From positions 212,913 through 276,912 of the forward strand of contig VXAZ01003270.1 of the NCBI GenBank assembly GCA_013399875.1: a stretch of 64,000 bases of DNA, written 5' to 3'. Source of the stretch: Gymnorhina tibicen. Taxonomy: Eukaryota > Chordata > Aves > Passeriformes > Artamidae. The position numbers were made by a program, and so were the translations under genes. Under the pieces are notes generated by a model. That model was not told the DNA's origin. It saw only the letters and a list, made by a program, of their open reading frames with translations, and made no database searches. Positions 36,317 to 48,621 of the stretch are shown here, piece after piece (the first letter of the stretch is position 1; each line of letters starts with the position of its first letter).

Positions 36317-39300
36317 AAATATAAATATTTTGACATTTTTCATTTTAATGGAAAGCATTTTAAAATACCCTCCCCAAAAATACTTTGTGTACATCTAGAC
36401 AAAAAACCATTTGGTTACTTGAATTCTAATCTCCTCAAGGAAATCTTAACAATAGTATGAGCAGAAATCAAATAAATTTGGGGGTTCACACACTTGTACC
36501 ATTTTGTGAGCACAGAAATGGAAGACATCAGAGCTTTTGAGAATGCTGTTTCTGCCTACGAGGAGTGCATCAGCCACAGAGTTGAAAAAAGAAGAGTAAT
36601 TTATAAATGCTATGACAATGATAGCAAATATGAATGCTTGATGAATTGTTTAAAAAGGGAATCAGTACAAAAGGTCATTTCTAAATAGCATCCTAAATAA
36701 ATAACCTGGTTGTCAGAAATGTTTAAGATCCAGAAAGTCTTAAATAATTCCTTTCAAAATCCACATGAGGGGGTGGATCTTTTTTGAAAAATCAACATGA
36801 CTATGCAAACTTTATTGTTCACTTTTTGCATTCATTTTATTAATTCTGTTCCCTGTAAGATTCTGCCTTCATTAAGAATATTTGTGAGGTCAATTGCAAA
36901 AAAAATTTCAAGCTTTGTTTTTAATGGGTATATAGTACGATGTAATTATTTTCACTGTGTATGTCTCTTTATTTGGCATGTAAAAATCTGTTTGCTGCTT
37001 TGAATCAAAGAGTTAGCTAATTTTAGGTCCTTTTTTTGTGCGTGTTCTTTCATGTCCGTGTTGTTTTCTGGGTTTTTTTTGTTTTGGTTTAGTTTGGTTT
37101 TTTCCCTTTTCTGAAAAGCCAAAATAGCTGATACAATCAGGTAAAAGAAAAGATTGACAGGGGTAATGTGAGCTAATAACTGCAAAGTGGAGTGTTGCTG
37201 TTTTCCCAGAAGTCTGGAGCTCTCATCAGGGACCTTATGGCAGTGCAAAGTTTTGAATATGTGACATTCTGCTCGTCTAACTACAGATACTGAAATAAAA
37301 TAGATCATATCCAGAAAGTACACAGTTTCTTTATTTATTTTAAAGAAATATAANATTTTTAGAGACATTTTACAAATATGAAAATCTTTCTACAAATGGA
37401 ATGGAACATGTGATACCATTCCAAGACATGCAGGTGCCAGACATGTTACTTGGAAGGATACTCAAAAAGACACAGACAGAAGCTGAAGATATCACTGAAC
37501 CTGGAACTGTGCCATTTTTCCTTGAGAATGCTTCTTGTATTTCCTTGCCACAGTGATTGCACTTTTTCCTTCAATAGTAAATATGATTATCAACTACCTT
37601 CCCAGTTTCCCTCAGTGCTCTTCCCAGTCATTTTAATATTAGCAAGTACTATTAACCGTATGTTCCCTCTTTCAGGAATGAATGAGCTTAATTTGTCTCC
37701 TGATGTCCCTCTGCATATTCCACTGATGTTAAGCACGGACATGAAAACTCACAAATACGATACTTGACATCTTATATATTAACTATTGCAGAAAGCCACT
37801 GAAAATTCCAAATACTAGTGAAGAGTATTATTTACTTGAAGTATTAAATGAAACACGATTCTTTCTGTTTCACGTTTACTATAATCTGTTATAAATACAA
37901 CATTTGCGTTTGCAATTCCATTTTTGAAGACACTGTCATCTGAGGGCAAAACTCTGCCTGATGTAGGTTTTAGTGAAGACAATGATGTACTTATTTTATT
38001 GATCTGCTCTGTGACATCAAAAGAATCCTTCCTAGGTGTTTACAGTGTTTTAACCACTGAAGTTTACAGTTAGTAGTGTATTTTTAAATTTTCATATATC
38101 CTCTAAAATTGAAAAAAAAGATTTTTCTGTACTTCACAGTATTTAGAAGGTTCTCAAAACAGAACATAAATAGGTCACAGAATTTGCATGAGATCTGTAA
38201 ATTCTCAGTTTGAATTAGGAGCTGACTCCTGGGGTAATGTTCAGTTACTTACATTTAAACACATGCTGCCATGTGAAATATCTGATTATAGGAAAAATAT
38301 CTGCAAGGGTCCAGAAGATATGAAAGAAGATCTTCTGGAGACCTGCAACCTTCTGAAGTGGTCACAGAAAGTAAAGAAGATATAAGACCAAATACATGAC
38401 ACTAAGCTTCTCAGGTTTAGGAAACTGAGTAAATTTGGAACATATTCTTTTTACTCAGGCTTGAAGTTTCTCTAGACAACTGAATCAAGCATGTAGTACC
38501 TTAAATTTCTAGTGAGGACTATATTCCATGGACAATCTTTCCATATCTAAGTGGTATCATGAAAAGAAAAATGATGTTCCACTATTATGTTGCATTAGAA
38601 TTTCTCATAACACACTAAGATGTACAATCAGTCACCTTGGAAAAGAAAAATTATTTAACATAAAAAGGGACACTTAGAAACCTTGGATATTAGATTTTCT
38701 CCATGTTATATCTGTAGACAATGAACAGGCAAAAAACTATTTTTTTTTCCAAAACTTGAAAATGATTGTTATCTTAGCTCTAGTCCCAAATGAGGATTGT
38801 AAAGGAAGAGAAGTTTTTTGAAAACTCAAGACATGGGTGTATCACTTCAAGCTGTCCTGTGATATTGTGTAAAAATGACAAGCCTGAGAAAGTCTCAACA
38901 TAAATCGTGAAAAAACAAATGTGATTCATTTAAACTACTGACACCTTAAATCAACTAAGGTTCCTAAGAATAAACTGAATGAAAGGTTAATAATTAGATG
39001 TCTTAGTTTCTAAAAAATTTAGCAATGTGACAGATACAAACATAAAATTTGTTTTCTCACCCAATTTTAGAGGTCCCAGAAATCTGAAATTAACCCGTAC
39101 TGGAAGCCTTTTTCTTTCAATGGAGGATGATTGAAGAGACAGGTTTTACAGGACTAATCCAAACTGAAATTACAGAGGTTTCTATACTTTGGGGGTTTTT
39201 GTGGTTTAAGCACATAAACCCACATGCAATTAACCTTGTTCTTATGCTGAGAAGTGACCTGGTGGCAATACTGTAGGGTTTCGTGATTGCCTACTGGGAG

Positions 39301-41042
39301 CACTAAGGCCAAAGGTCTTAGGTTTTTGTCAAGTGCTTCCATGTGTGAATCCAGTTTGAAATAAGATCTTGGAAGGATGATAGCACCTGCTTTTAGTCAC
39401 TGCAGGTCATTGGAAAACCCTAAAATTGCATCATGTAGGTACACCTGATTTGTGATGCAGTGTTTTCATTTCCCTGGAGTAAAACTGACTGTAATCAAAC
39501 TGCAACTGGAGAAAAAGCTTGGACGGAGGAAAAGGCAGTGAGGAAAAATGGTAGTTATTCTTTCAGAGATAACAGGCTTATGGTGATTTGAATAGAAACG
39601 TTGCCCTCTCTTAATATTTTGTTTCTTTCCTAGTATCCTTTTTCAAAATTACATTTTATTTATTTTTATTTTGTAACCCCGTGTTTAGGAAGCTTGCTGT
39701 TTTAGAAAGTATGCCAGACCCCATAATAGGAATGAAGAAAAGCTATGAAATATGAGGCTGAGGTCTTCAAAACTACCATCAAATGAAACAGTGACCTAAT
39801 CCAAGTGACCTTTCTTTAAAGTGTGGATTTTATGAAAGCAATCCCCTCCTTTGGAAACTTCAGAGTGTGCTCCTGAAATATAGGACACATCAATTAACAC
39901 ATCATATTATTTAGCCAATGCACAGTAGCTATCTTTGTGCTGGCTTAGTGGAATTTAAGGATGAAGTGTAGATTTCATCCATGATCATGTTACATGGTGG
40001 TTTCCATTTTGTTTTCTCCTGCAAATTCAGGTGCTGATTTTAATGTTAAATACTCCATGGTCTAATATAAGTATTTGTTTCTTTTTGTACTTTAACAAAA
40101 GAATTAGCTGATATATTAAGACTGGCAGTCCCTGAATTTTCATATGGAGCTTTGTTTAGTTTATTTCTTTATGATCTACATCATGAAGGAATTTAGGTTG
40201 AGGTAGTAGCAAAAAATAGAATCTTTTCACTAACTGGTATGAATTTTAGGTTTTTATTCAGTAAAGATCATAAGCATAGAAGGTGGATAACTTTCTATTT
40301 CGAAGTAGAGTTGGGCAGTTATAGTTAGACGCCTCAGTCATCTCAGCAATACTTTCAGTCAGACTCCATGGTGCAGTACTATATATAGGGAAACTTGGTT
40401 GAAGCTAGACTTTTACCTTAACAAAATCCAAGAGGGAACTCTATACCAGCTCACCATTTATTAGATCAGAATATTTGAGTGTATTTGGACGTCTACCTTT
40501 ATTTTTTTTTTTTGAAATGTCAAACTTGAATTTCAGGCACTATGAGCAAATCACAATGATTACACCCCAAATGAAAAACTACATCTTTTCAATGGAGAGG
40601 GCTGATTTCTGACTAGCCATCCAGAAGCCTTCCAAAAGGAAATAACACCACCTTGAAATTTCAGTACAAAAACTTGGACAGGTGGATCAATATTTTTATA
40701 TTTTCACACATCTAACATCCATTTCTAGGGACTGCTTAAAAAACCCAGGCAACCCTGTCAGCATGGCATTACTAGCAGGATAGTCTTTACTTACGGATAA
40801 AAATTCTCTAGTGTAATAAGCAGAACCATCTTTTGCTCTCTTTCTTAGGAATACCTTTAGCTTTGTTCTTTCCACAACACAGCTCTTAATCACTTGCCAG
40901 TGCAAGGGGAATTCTGTGTTTTAATTACATCCTGTTTTCCCTGTGCTGTTTTTAGCATTACATAGCTGACTACAATGCTTTCATATACGTTGATTATTTC
41001 ACCTTCTCACTAACACTAGGGGAAATCAATAACAAAGAGCAT
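36317..41042. other. non-coding, one ambiguous base, one G/T-rich tract
   Basis: 4.7 kb of AT-rich sequence. A single unresolved base N is at 37354. A G/T-rich tract lies at 37031-37106. Open frames of 60-138 residues (37450, 38188 and the N-containing 36952-37368 minus) show no domain. No transposon end was recognised. Confidence 0.5.
37031..37106. repeat. G/T-rich low-complexity tract
   Basis: T-rich plus strand with GTGTTG, GGGTTTT, GTTTTGGTTTAG and TTTGGTTTT units, C-poor. One of the recurring G/T or A/C tracts of this window. Confidence 0.75.
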
Positions 41043-41632
41043 TGTATTGGGTCTGGCTGAGATGGAGTTCATTTTCCCCACAGCAGCCCCCACAGTGCCA
41101 TGCTTTGCAGTGGTACCTGAAAGGAGCTGATAACACCCCACTGTTCTGGCTCCTGCTGAACAGTGCTGGCAAAGAATCAGCGCTGTCTCTCCAACATTCC
41201 CTCACCAGCAGGCTGGGGGCTGAGGGTAGGAAAGATGTTGGGCGGTGAATTAAGCAAGATAGCTGACCCAAAATGACCAAAGAGATATTCCATACCATAT
41301 GATGTCTGCTCAGCAATAAAAGCCACGAGAAAGGAGGAGAAAGCAGGGATATTTGTTATTACATTGTTTGTCTTTTGGGGCAACTTCTATACGTCCTAAA
41401 ACTCTGCATCCTGGGAAGTGGCCAAACATTGCCTGCTGATTGGAAGTAACAAATAAAATCTTTTGTTTTCTTTTGCTTTTATGCGTGACCTTTTTCTTTG
41501 CCTTATTAAACTGCCTTTATCTTGCCCCATGAGCGGTTTTTTTCATCTTATTTTCTGCCTTCCCTGTCCTGCTGAGAAGAGGAGTGATAGAGTGGCTTGG
41601 TGGATGCCAATGTCCAGCCAAGTCAAGACACA
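41043..41632 (+). mobile_element. solo ERVL-type LTR with 5-bp target duplication
   Basis: A complete 590-bp LTR opening TGTATTGGGTCTGGCTGAGA and closing AGCCAAGTCAAGACACA. It follows the known avian ERVL-type LTR layout: GATGGAGTTCATTTTCC, GTGCTGGCAAAGAATCAG, a block AAATGACCAAAGAGATATTC, CATACCATATGATGTC, a TATA-like CAATAAAAG near 41314, GGGAAGTGGCCAAACATTGC, and an ATTAAA polyadenylation signal at 41505-41510. Flanks AGCAT (41038-41042) and AGTAT (41633-41637) match in four of five bases, the expected 5-bp duplication with one later transition. No internal genes remain, so it is a solo LTR. Related LTRs are at 52527-53105, 27085-27246 and 63951-64000. Confidence 0.9.
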
Positions 41633-42029
41633 AGTATGAAAAGAACAGAGTATGTATTAGAAAACTCAGTCAGTTAAAAAGAACTGAAATTTGTAGATAC
41701 TGTGATTCCCTTATGGTCTTGTGACCATTGTAATAGTTGAAGTATTAAAACTATAAGCCACATCACATGCATCAGTAATATTAAAGTTAATACTGATACA
41801 CACCTGAAAATATTTCTGAAAATGTAATAATGACCTAGTGCTTTCTCAAAACCTCTATATATTCAAATCTGATCTTTAGGTACATAATAGATTTCATATG
41901 TTCTAGAAACATAGGGATCTTTGTGCATGCAAAGAGAATAGTTACAACTAATGTTCAAGTATATGTGTGACAATAACATATTTTCCTGGAATCATGGATT
42001 ATGTTTGAGTTTATGACATTCAAAATTGT
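41633..42029. other. non-coding, nothing recognised
   Basis: About 400 bp of AT-rich sequence between two LTRs of different families. Confidence 0.5.
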
Positions 42030-43440
42030 AGTGGGTTCAGTTAGACAACTGGGAGGTAATACCAGTTAGGTGTAGTGGTTTTGTTCACATTTCTTACCTT
42101 CTGTGAGATAAGAATTAGGAGGAATACAAAGCAGGCTCTAAACTTTAAAGAATATAAAGAAGTTTATTAACAGAACTACAAGAAAAAGGAGTAATAAGGG
42201 TCAAAATAAACCTTCAGAACACTTCCCCCCCATCCTCCTCCCACTTACAAACATAAAGACACAAGGTCACTTGGGATTATTGCAGTCAGTTTACCACCTC
42301 TATTATAGTCTTTCATCAGTTCACTTAGGGAGAGGAGTCTCTTTTGCCCATGCTATGTGCTTCTCCACAAGAAACAGTCTTCTCGTGGCTTCCAATGTCA
42401 CAGCACAACAGCTGCTCGGGGTGGTTTTCTGCTGGCATGTGAAAGTCCCTTCCCTTGACTTACAGCTTTCCCCACAGCTGTTTTTAAGGGTTCAGTTTTA
42501 GCTAATGGGGTATTATTTTAGGGATGAGCTGTTCAAGAGCAAAGGTTCTCTTCATCTATCTCTGGGATCATCTTCATCTCCAGGAACAGAGGTCTTCTTC
42601 TTCTTCCCTGGGAGCAAGGGTCTTCACTTCACCACTCTCTCTCTCTGTCCAGGCTCTCATTGGATCACAGCTACTTCAACATTTGCTTATTTCAGCACAG
42701 GCACCTTTGCTCGTGGCTACAATTTGAATGCTCCATCCCCCCCCAAGCTTTCATGAAATTACAAGGGGTTCTCTGATGTATCATATTCCATCACCATAGC
42801 TTTACAAAAGAATTCCAGCTTTCAGGTTTAAAGCATCTCCTCTATCTCCCCTCTCTGGGCTTCAGCTCTTTCTTCCTCACTGACTTTGGTGTCACTATCA
42901 TGGTGTCTATTCACGTGGCTTTGCCTTTCCCTTTCCTCTGACCTGGGAGAGGATTGATGTCTGCAAGTTTCATCTCTCCTGGGGAATTTATAGCGCTGAA
43001 GGAGTTAATCTTACCCAGGTTTTGCAGCTGGAATTTATCTGTCTCTGTTGGTCACATGATCTCTACTGGGCAGCGGCTGGAGCTGTCTCGGTATAAAGTT
43101 CATTTTGGCGGCCGCACCGGAGAGGGTGGGGCCGGCCCACCCGGAGCCATGGGCCATAGCCCGGCCCCCGCCGGGCCCAGCGGCCAGGCCCGGTTACCCA
43201 TCCAAGGGCTGGAAGCAAGAGAGCGATTCCTGGGCTTGTTCGTCTTTAAATGTGTTTTTTACAGAGGCGTGTCCAGCTTCTTAAGTGGCTTAACAGAGTT
43301 GTCAATATTCAAATTAGCCAGCTGATTAGTTCTATCAGGTCTGAAGGAAGTTACAATATCCCCTTGCAAAAAAACATCACTTCCATGGCTGGTGGAATTT
43401 TTTTTGTTCTTAACTAAAACTCCATGCTGTGCTAACCTAT
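42030..43440 (-). mobile_element. long GC-rich ERV LTR, reverse strand
   Basis: A stretch of about 1.4 kb unlike its flanks: C/T-rich on the plus strand (CTTCCC, CTCCTCCC, CTCTCTCTCTGTCC), a CpG-rich core at about 43105-43200, and an AATAAA polyadenylation signal on the minus strand at 42168-42163, just upstream of the presumed 3' end. Order and wording (TTTATTAACAGAACTACAA, GATGAGCTGTTCAAGAGCAA, GTCACATGATCTCTACTGGG, GAGTTGTCAATATTCAAAT, TTCTATCAGGTCTGAAGGAA) match, from memory, a long LTR frequent in songbirds. Exact ends and target duplication were not found. Open frames of 123, 83 and 76 residues are by-products of composition. Confidence 0.65.
43105..43200. other. CpG-rich core inside the LTR
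   Basis: About 96 bp at over 75 percent G+C by eye, with many CpG sites (GGCGGCCGCACCGG, GCCCGGCCCCCGCCGGGCCC). In this AT-rich window it looks like a promoter CpG island. Because it sits inside the LTR repeat, I assign it to the retroviral regulatory region and not to a host gene promoter. Confidence 0.7.
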
Positions 43441-44550
43441 GACAAAAATTGATAAACAGGAGTTGTGCTTAGCCTGATGATTCACCTATGACAGAAGTAG
43501 GGCAGCTGATTGTTGAAAAGACAGAATTGAAAATCTTTGTGTATAGTTTCATGAAAAAACATGGGTATCACAGTGTGTGTAATCATATGCTGACTATTAA
43601 GAGAGAACAGCTATTTAATAACAGCCCCATCCCTTCCATTATTGACTAGTTGAGTGCTTTTATTGAGTCATGTTTGATGCAGGTGGTTTTGAAAATCCAG
43701 ATGCTTCTATACCCTAAGGGAAGGTAAAGGGGCATATGGAAAAGGTGAAGAACTTATTTTGGAGTCTCATTTGATATTTGGTATAAGAGATCTCTTGGGA
43801 TGTTAATAGGGATACAAGACAGATTCCATCTTTTCTTGTTGAGATTGGAAGATAATCAGGTAAATAATCATAGACAAAGTGATTCCTTTCATTTTCTTTC
43901 TTTTCCTTTTTTCTTTAAACAGAGATGTGATTGGACTCGTTAATGTCCCCTTATTTTCAAAATAAATTTAGATTGAGTTCATCCAGTAGGTCAATATCTT
44001 CTAATGAGTTTTTCTATAAAATGTTATTGTAGTATGAGTCTTCTGTATTACCAGCATCATAAACGTCATCAGTATTGAGTCATTTCCTTGTTTACACATG
44101 TAAAAAATATTGCATTGAGGTCTCTTAAGAGCTACTGATTACTGGTGTTACGTTTGGTTATGATATGCAATAAAGAAATGATTAGAGGGTGTTCACGTGA
44201 GCACCTTGCTAATATGTTATTCTCTTTCCCTCTTCAGTCAGTAGAGTACCTCTGAAACACTCCAAGATCAATTAAGTACTCCAAAACAGGCCTTACAACC
44301 TGTCTGTAAGTATACTCTTCAAAATATTGCTTTCTGTAAATAAACTGGGGGTGTTGAGCAGCTTGATTCTAAATTTGCAACAGGAACTTTCACGAAAGGG
44401 AAAATAGTGACTGACTACTCAACATGTGGCATGTTCCAGGTAATTCATTTAGCTAATTGGTTTGGAAGATGGCCTGTTTCTTTTGATTTTATGTTAAAAT
44501 AAATTTATTTTGTGCAGGAGAACCCTACATATTTAAAAAGAGAAAATAAT
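43441..44550. other. non-coding, nothing recognised
   Basis: 1.1 kb of AT-rich sequence between the LTR and an old CR1 fragment. Confidence 0.5.
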
Positions 44551-44767
44551 TGGGGTTGCTAGAGATGCCAATAATCTTTAGTTCAACCTGCCTGTCCAAA
44601 ATTGTTTCAAGTGAAGCTGTCTGCTCAGGGCCAAGTCCAGTGAGATTCTGAGTATCACTAAGGATGGAAACATCATCATATTTCTCGGAAACTTTTTCTA
44701 GTGTTTAACTACTCTGACAGTCAAGAATGATTTCTTATATTTAAGTGTAATTTCCACTGTTAAAAAT
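44551..44767 (-). mobile_element. CR1 3' end, old copy
   Basis: Reversed CR1 3' UTR in order: AATCTTTAGTTCAACCTGCC, CTGTCTGCTCAGGGCCAAGT, CCAGTGAGATTCTGAGTATC, ACTAAGGATGGAAACATCAT, TTTCTAGTGTTTAACTACTC and TCAAGAATGATTTCTTATAT. The terminal octamers are not clear and the divergence is substantial. About 215 bp survive. Confidence 0.8.
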
Positions 44768-44835
44768 ATTCTATTCTATTCTGTTTATTCTATTAATTAT
44801 ATTGTATTTATTATATTATGATATCAATTACTACA
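44768..44835. repeat. (ATTCT)n-like AT-rich simple repeat
   Basis: ATTCTATTCTATTCTG followed by irregular TATT-rich units. It directly abuts the 5' end of the CR1 fragment. Confidence 0.75.
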
Positions 44836-45447
44836 TATTTTTCTTGTATTGCTATTTTATCATAGATATTAATATAACTAAGCTGATGTACACCAATTAA
44901 CTGCTATGGAAAAGTGATGAGATGTTATTCTGGTAGTTTCAGTGATGAGATATTCAGCCTGATGAAAACATTAGATCTACACTGAAACTACTATATTTTA
45001 GTTAATAAAAGCTCTTTTTATACACAGTTAACCTTCAGCTGGAAAGATTTAGAAGGGCTTGTTTCATTGCCTGAATCTGAATTCTTAGTGAATAGCATAA
45101 AGCTGACTCTTCATTAAAATTCATACATGAAACTTATGCATCTAAAGATACAGCTCTATGTGCAGTACAGGGTGTTGATCACCAAGGAATAATAAAAATC
45201 TGTTTGAGTTTTGTACTAAAAACCTATACCAAGATACCATGACACCCAGCAAAATTGGTTTCACTTCCTTAATATGGCTGATTGTGAAAAAAATTCCATC
45301 CCAAACAAGTGGGCTGTGTCCTCCATCTCTTCAGTTGTAGTAGGCACATATGTAATTCTTTCAATGTGTAGCTGAAGTTTAACTTTACAGATGCTAAATT
45401 ATGATTGTATGCTGAGAGAATACATGTGACGTCCTTATAAACGTCAA

Positions 45448-45558
45448 ATGAATTCTTTATGATCAGTGCTATTAAAATGAATACCAAACAATTCTGTCAT
45501 AATTAGTGCTATTATAATGAATACCAAAGGAATTCATGGTCATTAGCTGCTGTAACTG
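45448..45558. repeat. imperfect 40-bp tandem repeat, about 2.7 units
   Basis: AATTCTTTATGATCAGTGCT, AATTCTGTCATAATTAGTGC and AATTCATGGTCATTAGCTGC begin successive units at about 45450, 45490 and 45531. The intervening ATTA-AATGAATACCAAA block is also repeated. The units have diverged by several substitutions and one indel. Confidence 0.85.
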
Positions 45559-47035
45559 AATAAGAAATGAGCTCAAAACGGGAGATTGGAGAAACCTCTT
45601 GAAAGAAGCTTTAAGCTTCCTATGAATTAGCACAATTTTATACTTATCTAATAATGAAAGGATGACAACATTGCAAATACTGTCTTCAAAGCAATGTGAT
45701 CTGTTTCACCCAGGCAGTCTCAAGAGATGGACTGATTTTTACGTTGGACAGATTTTTGGTGACTTTTGTGGGACACGACATAAAGAGATGACAAGAGAGA
45801 CTCTTCAGGTGTCTCTGTGGCCTCACTATGTCACACATCATACTGAAGTTTGGATAGTAATCAATTTTTTTTCTAAGACATTAAAGTTGTGTAGGATCAC
45901 TCATTAGCTTATTGGTGTTTGCAAAAGAAATTTAACAAGATTTCTGAAAGAATTTCCCTCCCTGGCGTTCCATCTTTTTATTTCAGTCGTGCTTGATCTT
46001 CCCATTTGCTTCTGTGGATTTCATTTTCCTAAAGGCTTCTGAAAATGCTATCCATGTTGCCATTAGTTTAGCTACAGAAGTGAGAATAATTATTGTGAAT
46101 GATTGTTCTGTATAGTCATGGTGGCTATTCATTAGCTGCAGTTATTATTTTATGAAATTATTGACTTTCATGGTACCTGGGCAAAAATACGACATTCTCA
46201 TAGATCCTGGAGAGAATTCAATTCCCATACAAACTAGTATTTTTTCATCCAATGCTTGTTTTTTCCACATGTTCCTTCTATGGTTCTTCAAAATCTGTGT
46301 AACTGCTGTGCTTTATTCAACCAACAGTAACAAAAGTTTTTAAAAGAAACAAATTAGCATGTCTTTCATTTTATAAAATAAGAAAAGATTTCAGAAACCA
46401 GACTGGAAAAGTCAAAGGCAAATGGATTAGAGTTGGATTGGTTTTTTTAAAGCAATCCCATGTGTCTGCATTTATGTTTGTATCTTCACTATTCCAGCTG
46501 GCTTTTCTGAGAATTGATGTGGGAATGAAACTTTTAAAACACACCCAGAATTTTCCTTCCTCATACACACTTTTATTTGAAATCTTTCATTCTTAAAGGA
46601 AATCAGATAAATAGAGAGAATCACAAAGAATTTATAAGATGTAATTTACAGGATTGCATGAACCCTATAAATAGCCCCTTGATCAAGACCTTAATTGAGG
46701 AAGCATAACGCATCCCTCTTAGCAGTATAAAATGAAGGAAAACATCATGAGCAAAGTGAACTGAGCTGGAAAGACCTTTAGATTGACTTTTATCAAACAG
46801 AAGGTTTAATCTGCACTGTGATGTGTCTTAACAATTACCCTGAGTTTCATCACATGAATCCAAAGGCCTAATTTTCCCTCTGAAGGAGAATATGTCATCT
46901 CTGCCAAAACAGAAAAACAAAAGACATTGAAATATTGATAGAGCAAGAAGTGGTCTTCTTTGTGTAAAAGTCAGTTACCACAGCCCTTGTACTTTTAACT
47001 TGTGCCAGAATAGGAGCAAAGCAGAATCTAACTGG

Positions 47036-47094
47036 TAAAAACCAAACCAAACCAAGAAAAATCACAAACCCCCACAATCTTAAAAACCAAAACA
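47036..47094. repeat. C/A-rich low-complexity tract
   Basis: AAACCAAACC-type units on the plus strand with almost no T or G, the complement of the G/T-rich tracts elsewhere. Confidence 0.75.
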
Positions 47095-48551
47095 AGATCT
47101 ATGAGGTATTTGACTAATGTGAGGTATAGTTACATCCTTTGTGTAGGAAATAAAGGACTGATGATAGCTTTCAGTAAAATTGTTGTCAGAAATTATAGCC
47201 TAAGTTTTCATGGAATTTATAGGATTGCAGGATTTTTGGAGGCTATAACTAAGGCTAGCATTAAATACTGCTTGATGATTGCTTCTTTGTAAGGTAACTC
47301 ACAGGAAAAAATTATAAGCTAGTGTTGAAGGAAGCTAAAGAGCTAGCACATTTAGGTGTTGAAGTATTTTGTTACACAGTGAGGAGGAGAACATATTGCA
47401 AACTTTTAACTGATGAGATAGGAGTAGCTGTATGTGGGAAGTGAAATATTCTAAAATAAAAATGATTGGGAATGTTCTTATATCTTGGGAAAACTACGAT
47501 TCTTTCATGTAGATAAAAAAAACCCTGTTAAATGCCAGTAGCTCTGAAGCAAGGAAATGGCTTCAATAGTAAACCTGTGCCTTGTGTTCTGGTTAACTTC
47601 TGTATTTCTGTTGCTCCACCCAAGTTTAAAAATTGCCACATAGCCTCTTTGTTCCTACCATTTTCTGTGGTAAATGAAAAAGTGCTTAGAGATCTGTTTC
47701 CCTCCTCCTTCTTCAATCAATGGAATTTATATCAAGACAAGCAGAAATATCAAAACATTTATGCTACTCTGTACTACTTTTACTGAATCTTCCACCATGG
47801 GATGACAGTTTCTTAGGGCTGGCTCAGTCTAAGGAAGAAATAGAACTGATCTGGTTGAATACAGAAATACAGGTCAAGTGTAATTCCCTACAATGTGCAG
47901 GATTCTTCAGGGAGTTCAAGGTTTGGAGCAGAGAGAGACATAGTGAAGACACAACTGTCTGTCCAGTGAGATATACCATTCAAAGTAAGACAACCTGGTT
48001 TTCTACAATGTGAGAGATTAAAGTTTTATATCTGTGCTGCTAGATAGGACAGGAAAAGATATTTTTTTAGCTATTGTTCTGTCTTGTGTAGTAAGGACAT
48101 ACCCATTATTTTGGCAGTGTGAGTAACACTTCAAGACAGACGCATTTCTGTTCATGGGCATTTAAATATGCTTTATTTTAATTATTTTTCTCGGTAGTAC
48201 AGGTACAAGTCGTAGACTCCATGAATGTATAACATTGCAGGAGCTCTAGGACTGCTTAAGGTTCCCACATAATTCCTTTTTGTTCATGGTATGACAGTGA
48301 TATCTCCCAGTAAACTGAGAAGAAAAGACTCCCTACCATGTATATTTTTGGTGTTTTACTAAAAGACCGGGGATGCTGGTGACTCTTCATAACACAAGTC
48401 CGTATTCTGATCCCTAAATTAGATAGTTTTGAATAGGACTGTTAGTATGACTCTTAGTATGATTCTTAGTATTTAGAATAATGGTAAATGATTTTTACGT
48501 TTTGATTGGTTGTAAAGACTTTTTCTACATTAACAATAAATTCTTGCCTTC

Positions 48552-48621
48552 ATAGAATCACAGAATCAGAGAAATGTAGACATTAGAAAGGACCTCGGGA
48601 GTTCATTTAACCAGTCCCTGT
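48552..48621 (-). mobile_element. CR1 LINE, 3' tail of a copy split by an insert
   Basis: ATAGAATCACAGAATCAGAG then AGAAAGGACCTCGGGAG, TTCATTTAACCAGTCCC is the reversed CR1 tail and the first part of the 3' UTR. The CR1 text stops at about 48621 and resumes at about 48903 at the adjacent consensus position, so both parts appear to belong to one element. Confidence 0.82.

Larger units (their letters stand above)
44836..48551. other. non-coding, with a 40-bp imperfect tandem repeat
   Basis: 3.7 kb of AT-rich sequence. It holds the tandem repeat at 45448-45558 and the C/A-rich tract at 47036-47094. Open frames of 60-97 residues (45662, 47532, 47720 and others) have no domain I recognise. Confidence 0.5.

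Noticed and set aside
36494..36688. 64-residue open frame resembling a possible small exon
   Set aside because: No domain and no convincing donor or acceptor pair. The length is within chance expectation.
42954..43325. 123-residue open frame with CpG-rich centre as a gene start or CpG-island promoter
   Set aside because: It lies inside a long reverse-strand LTR, and no downstream exon is visible.
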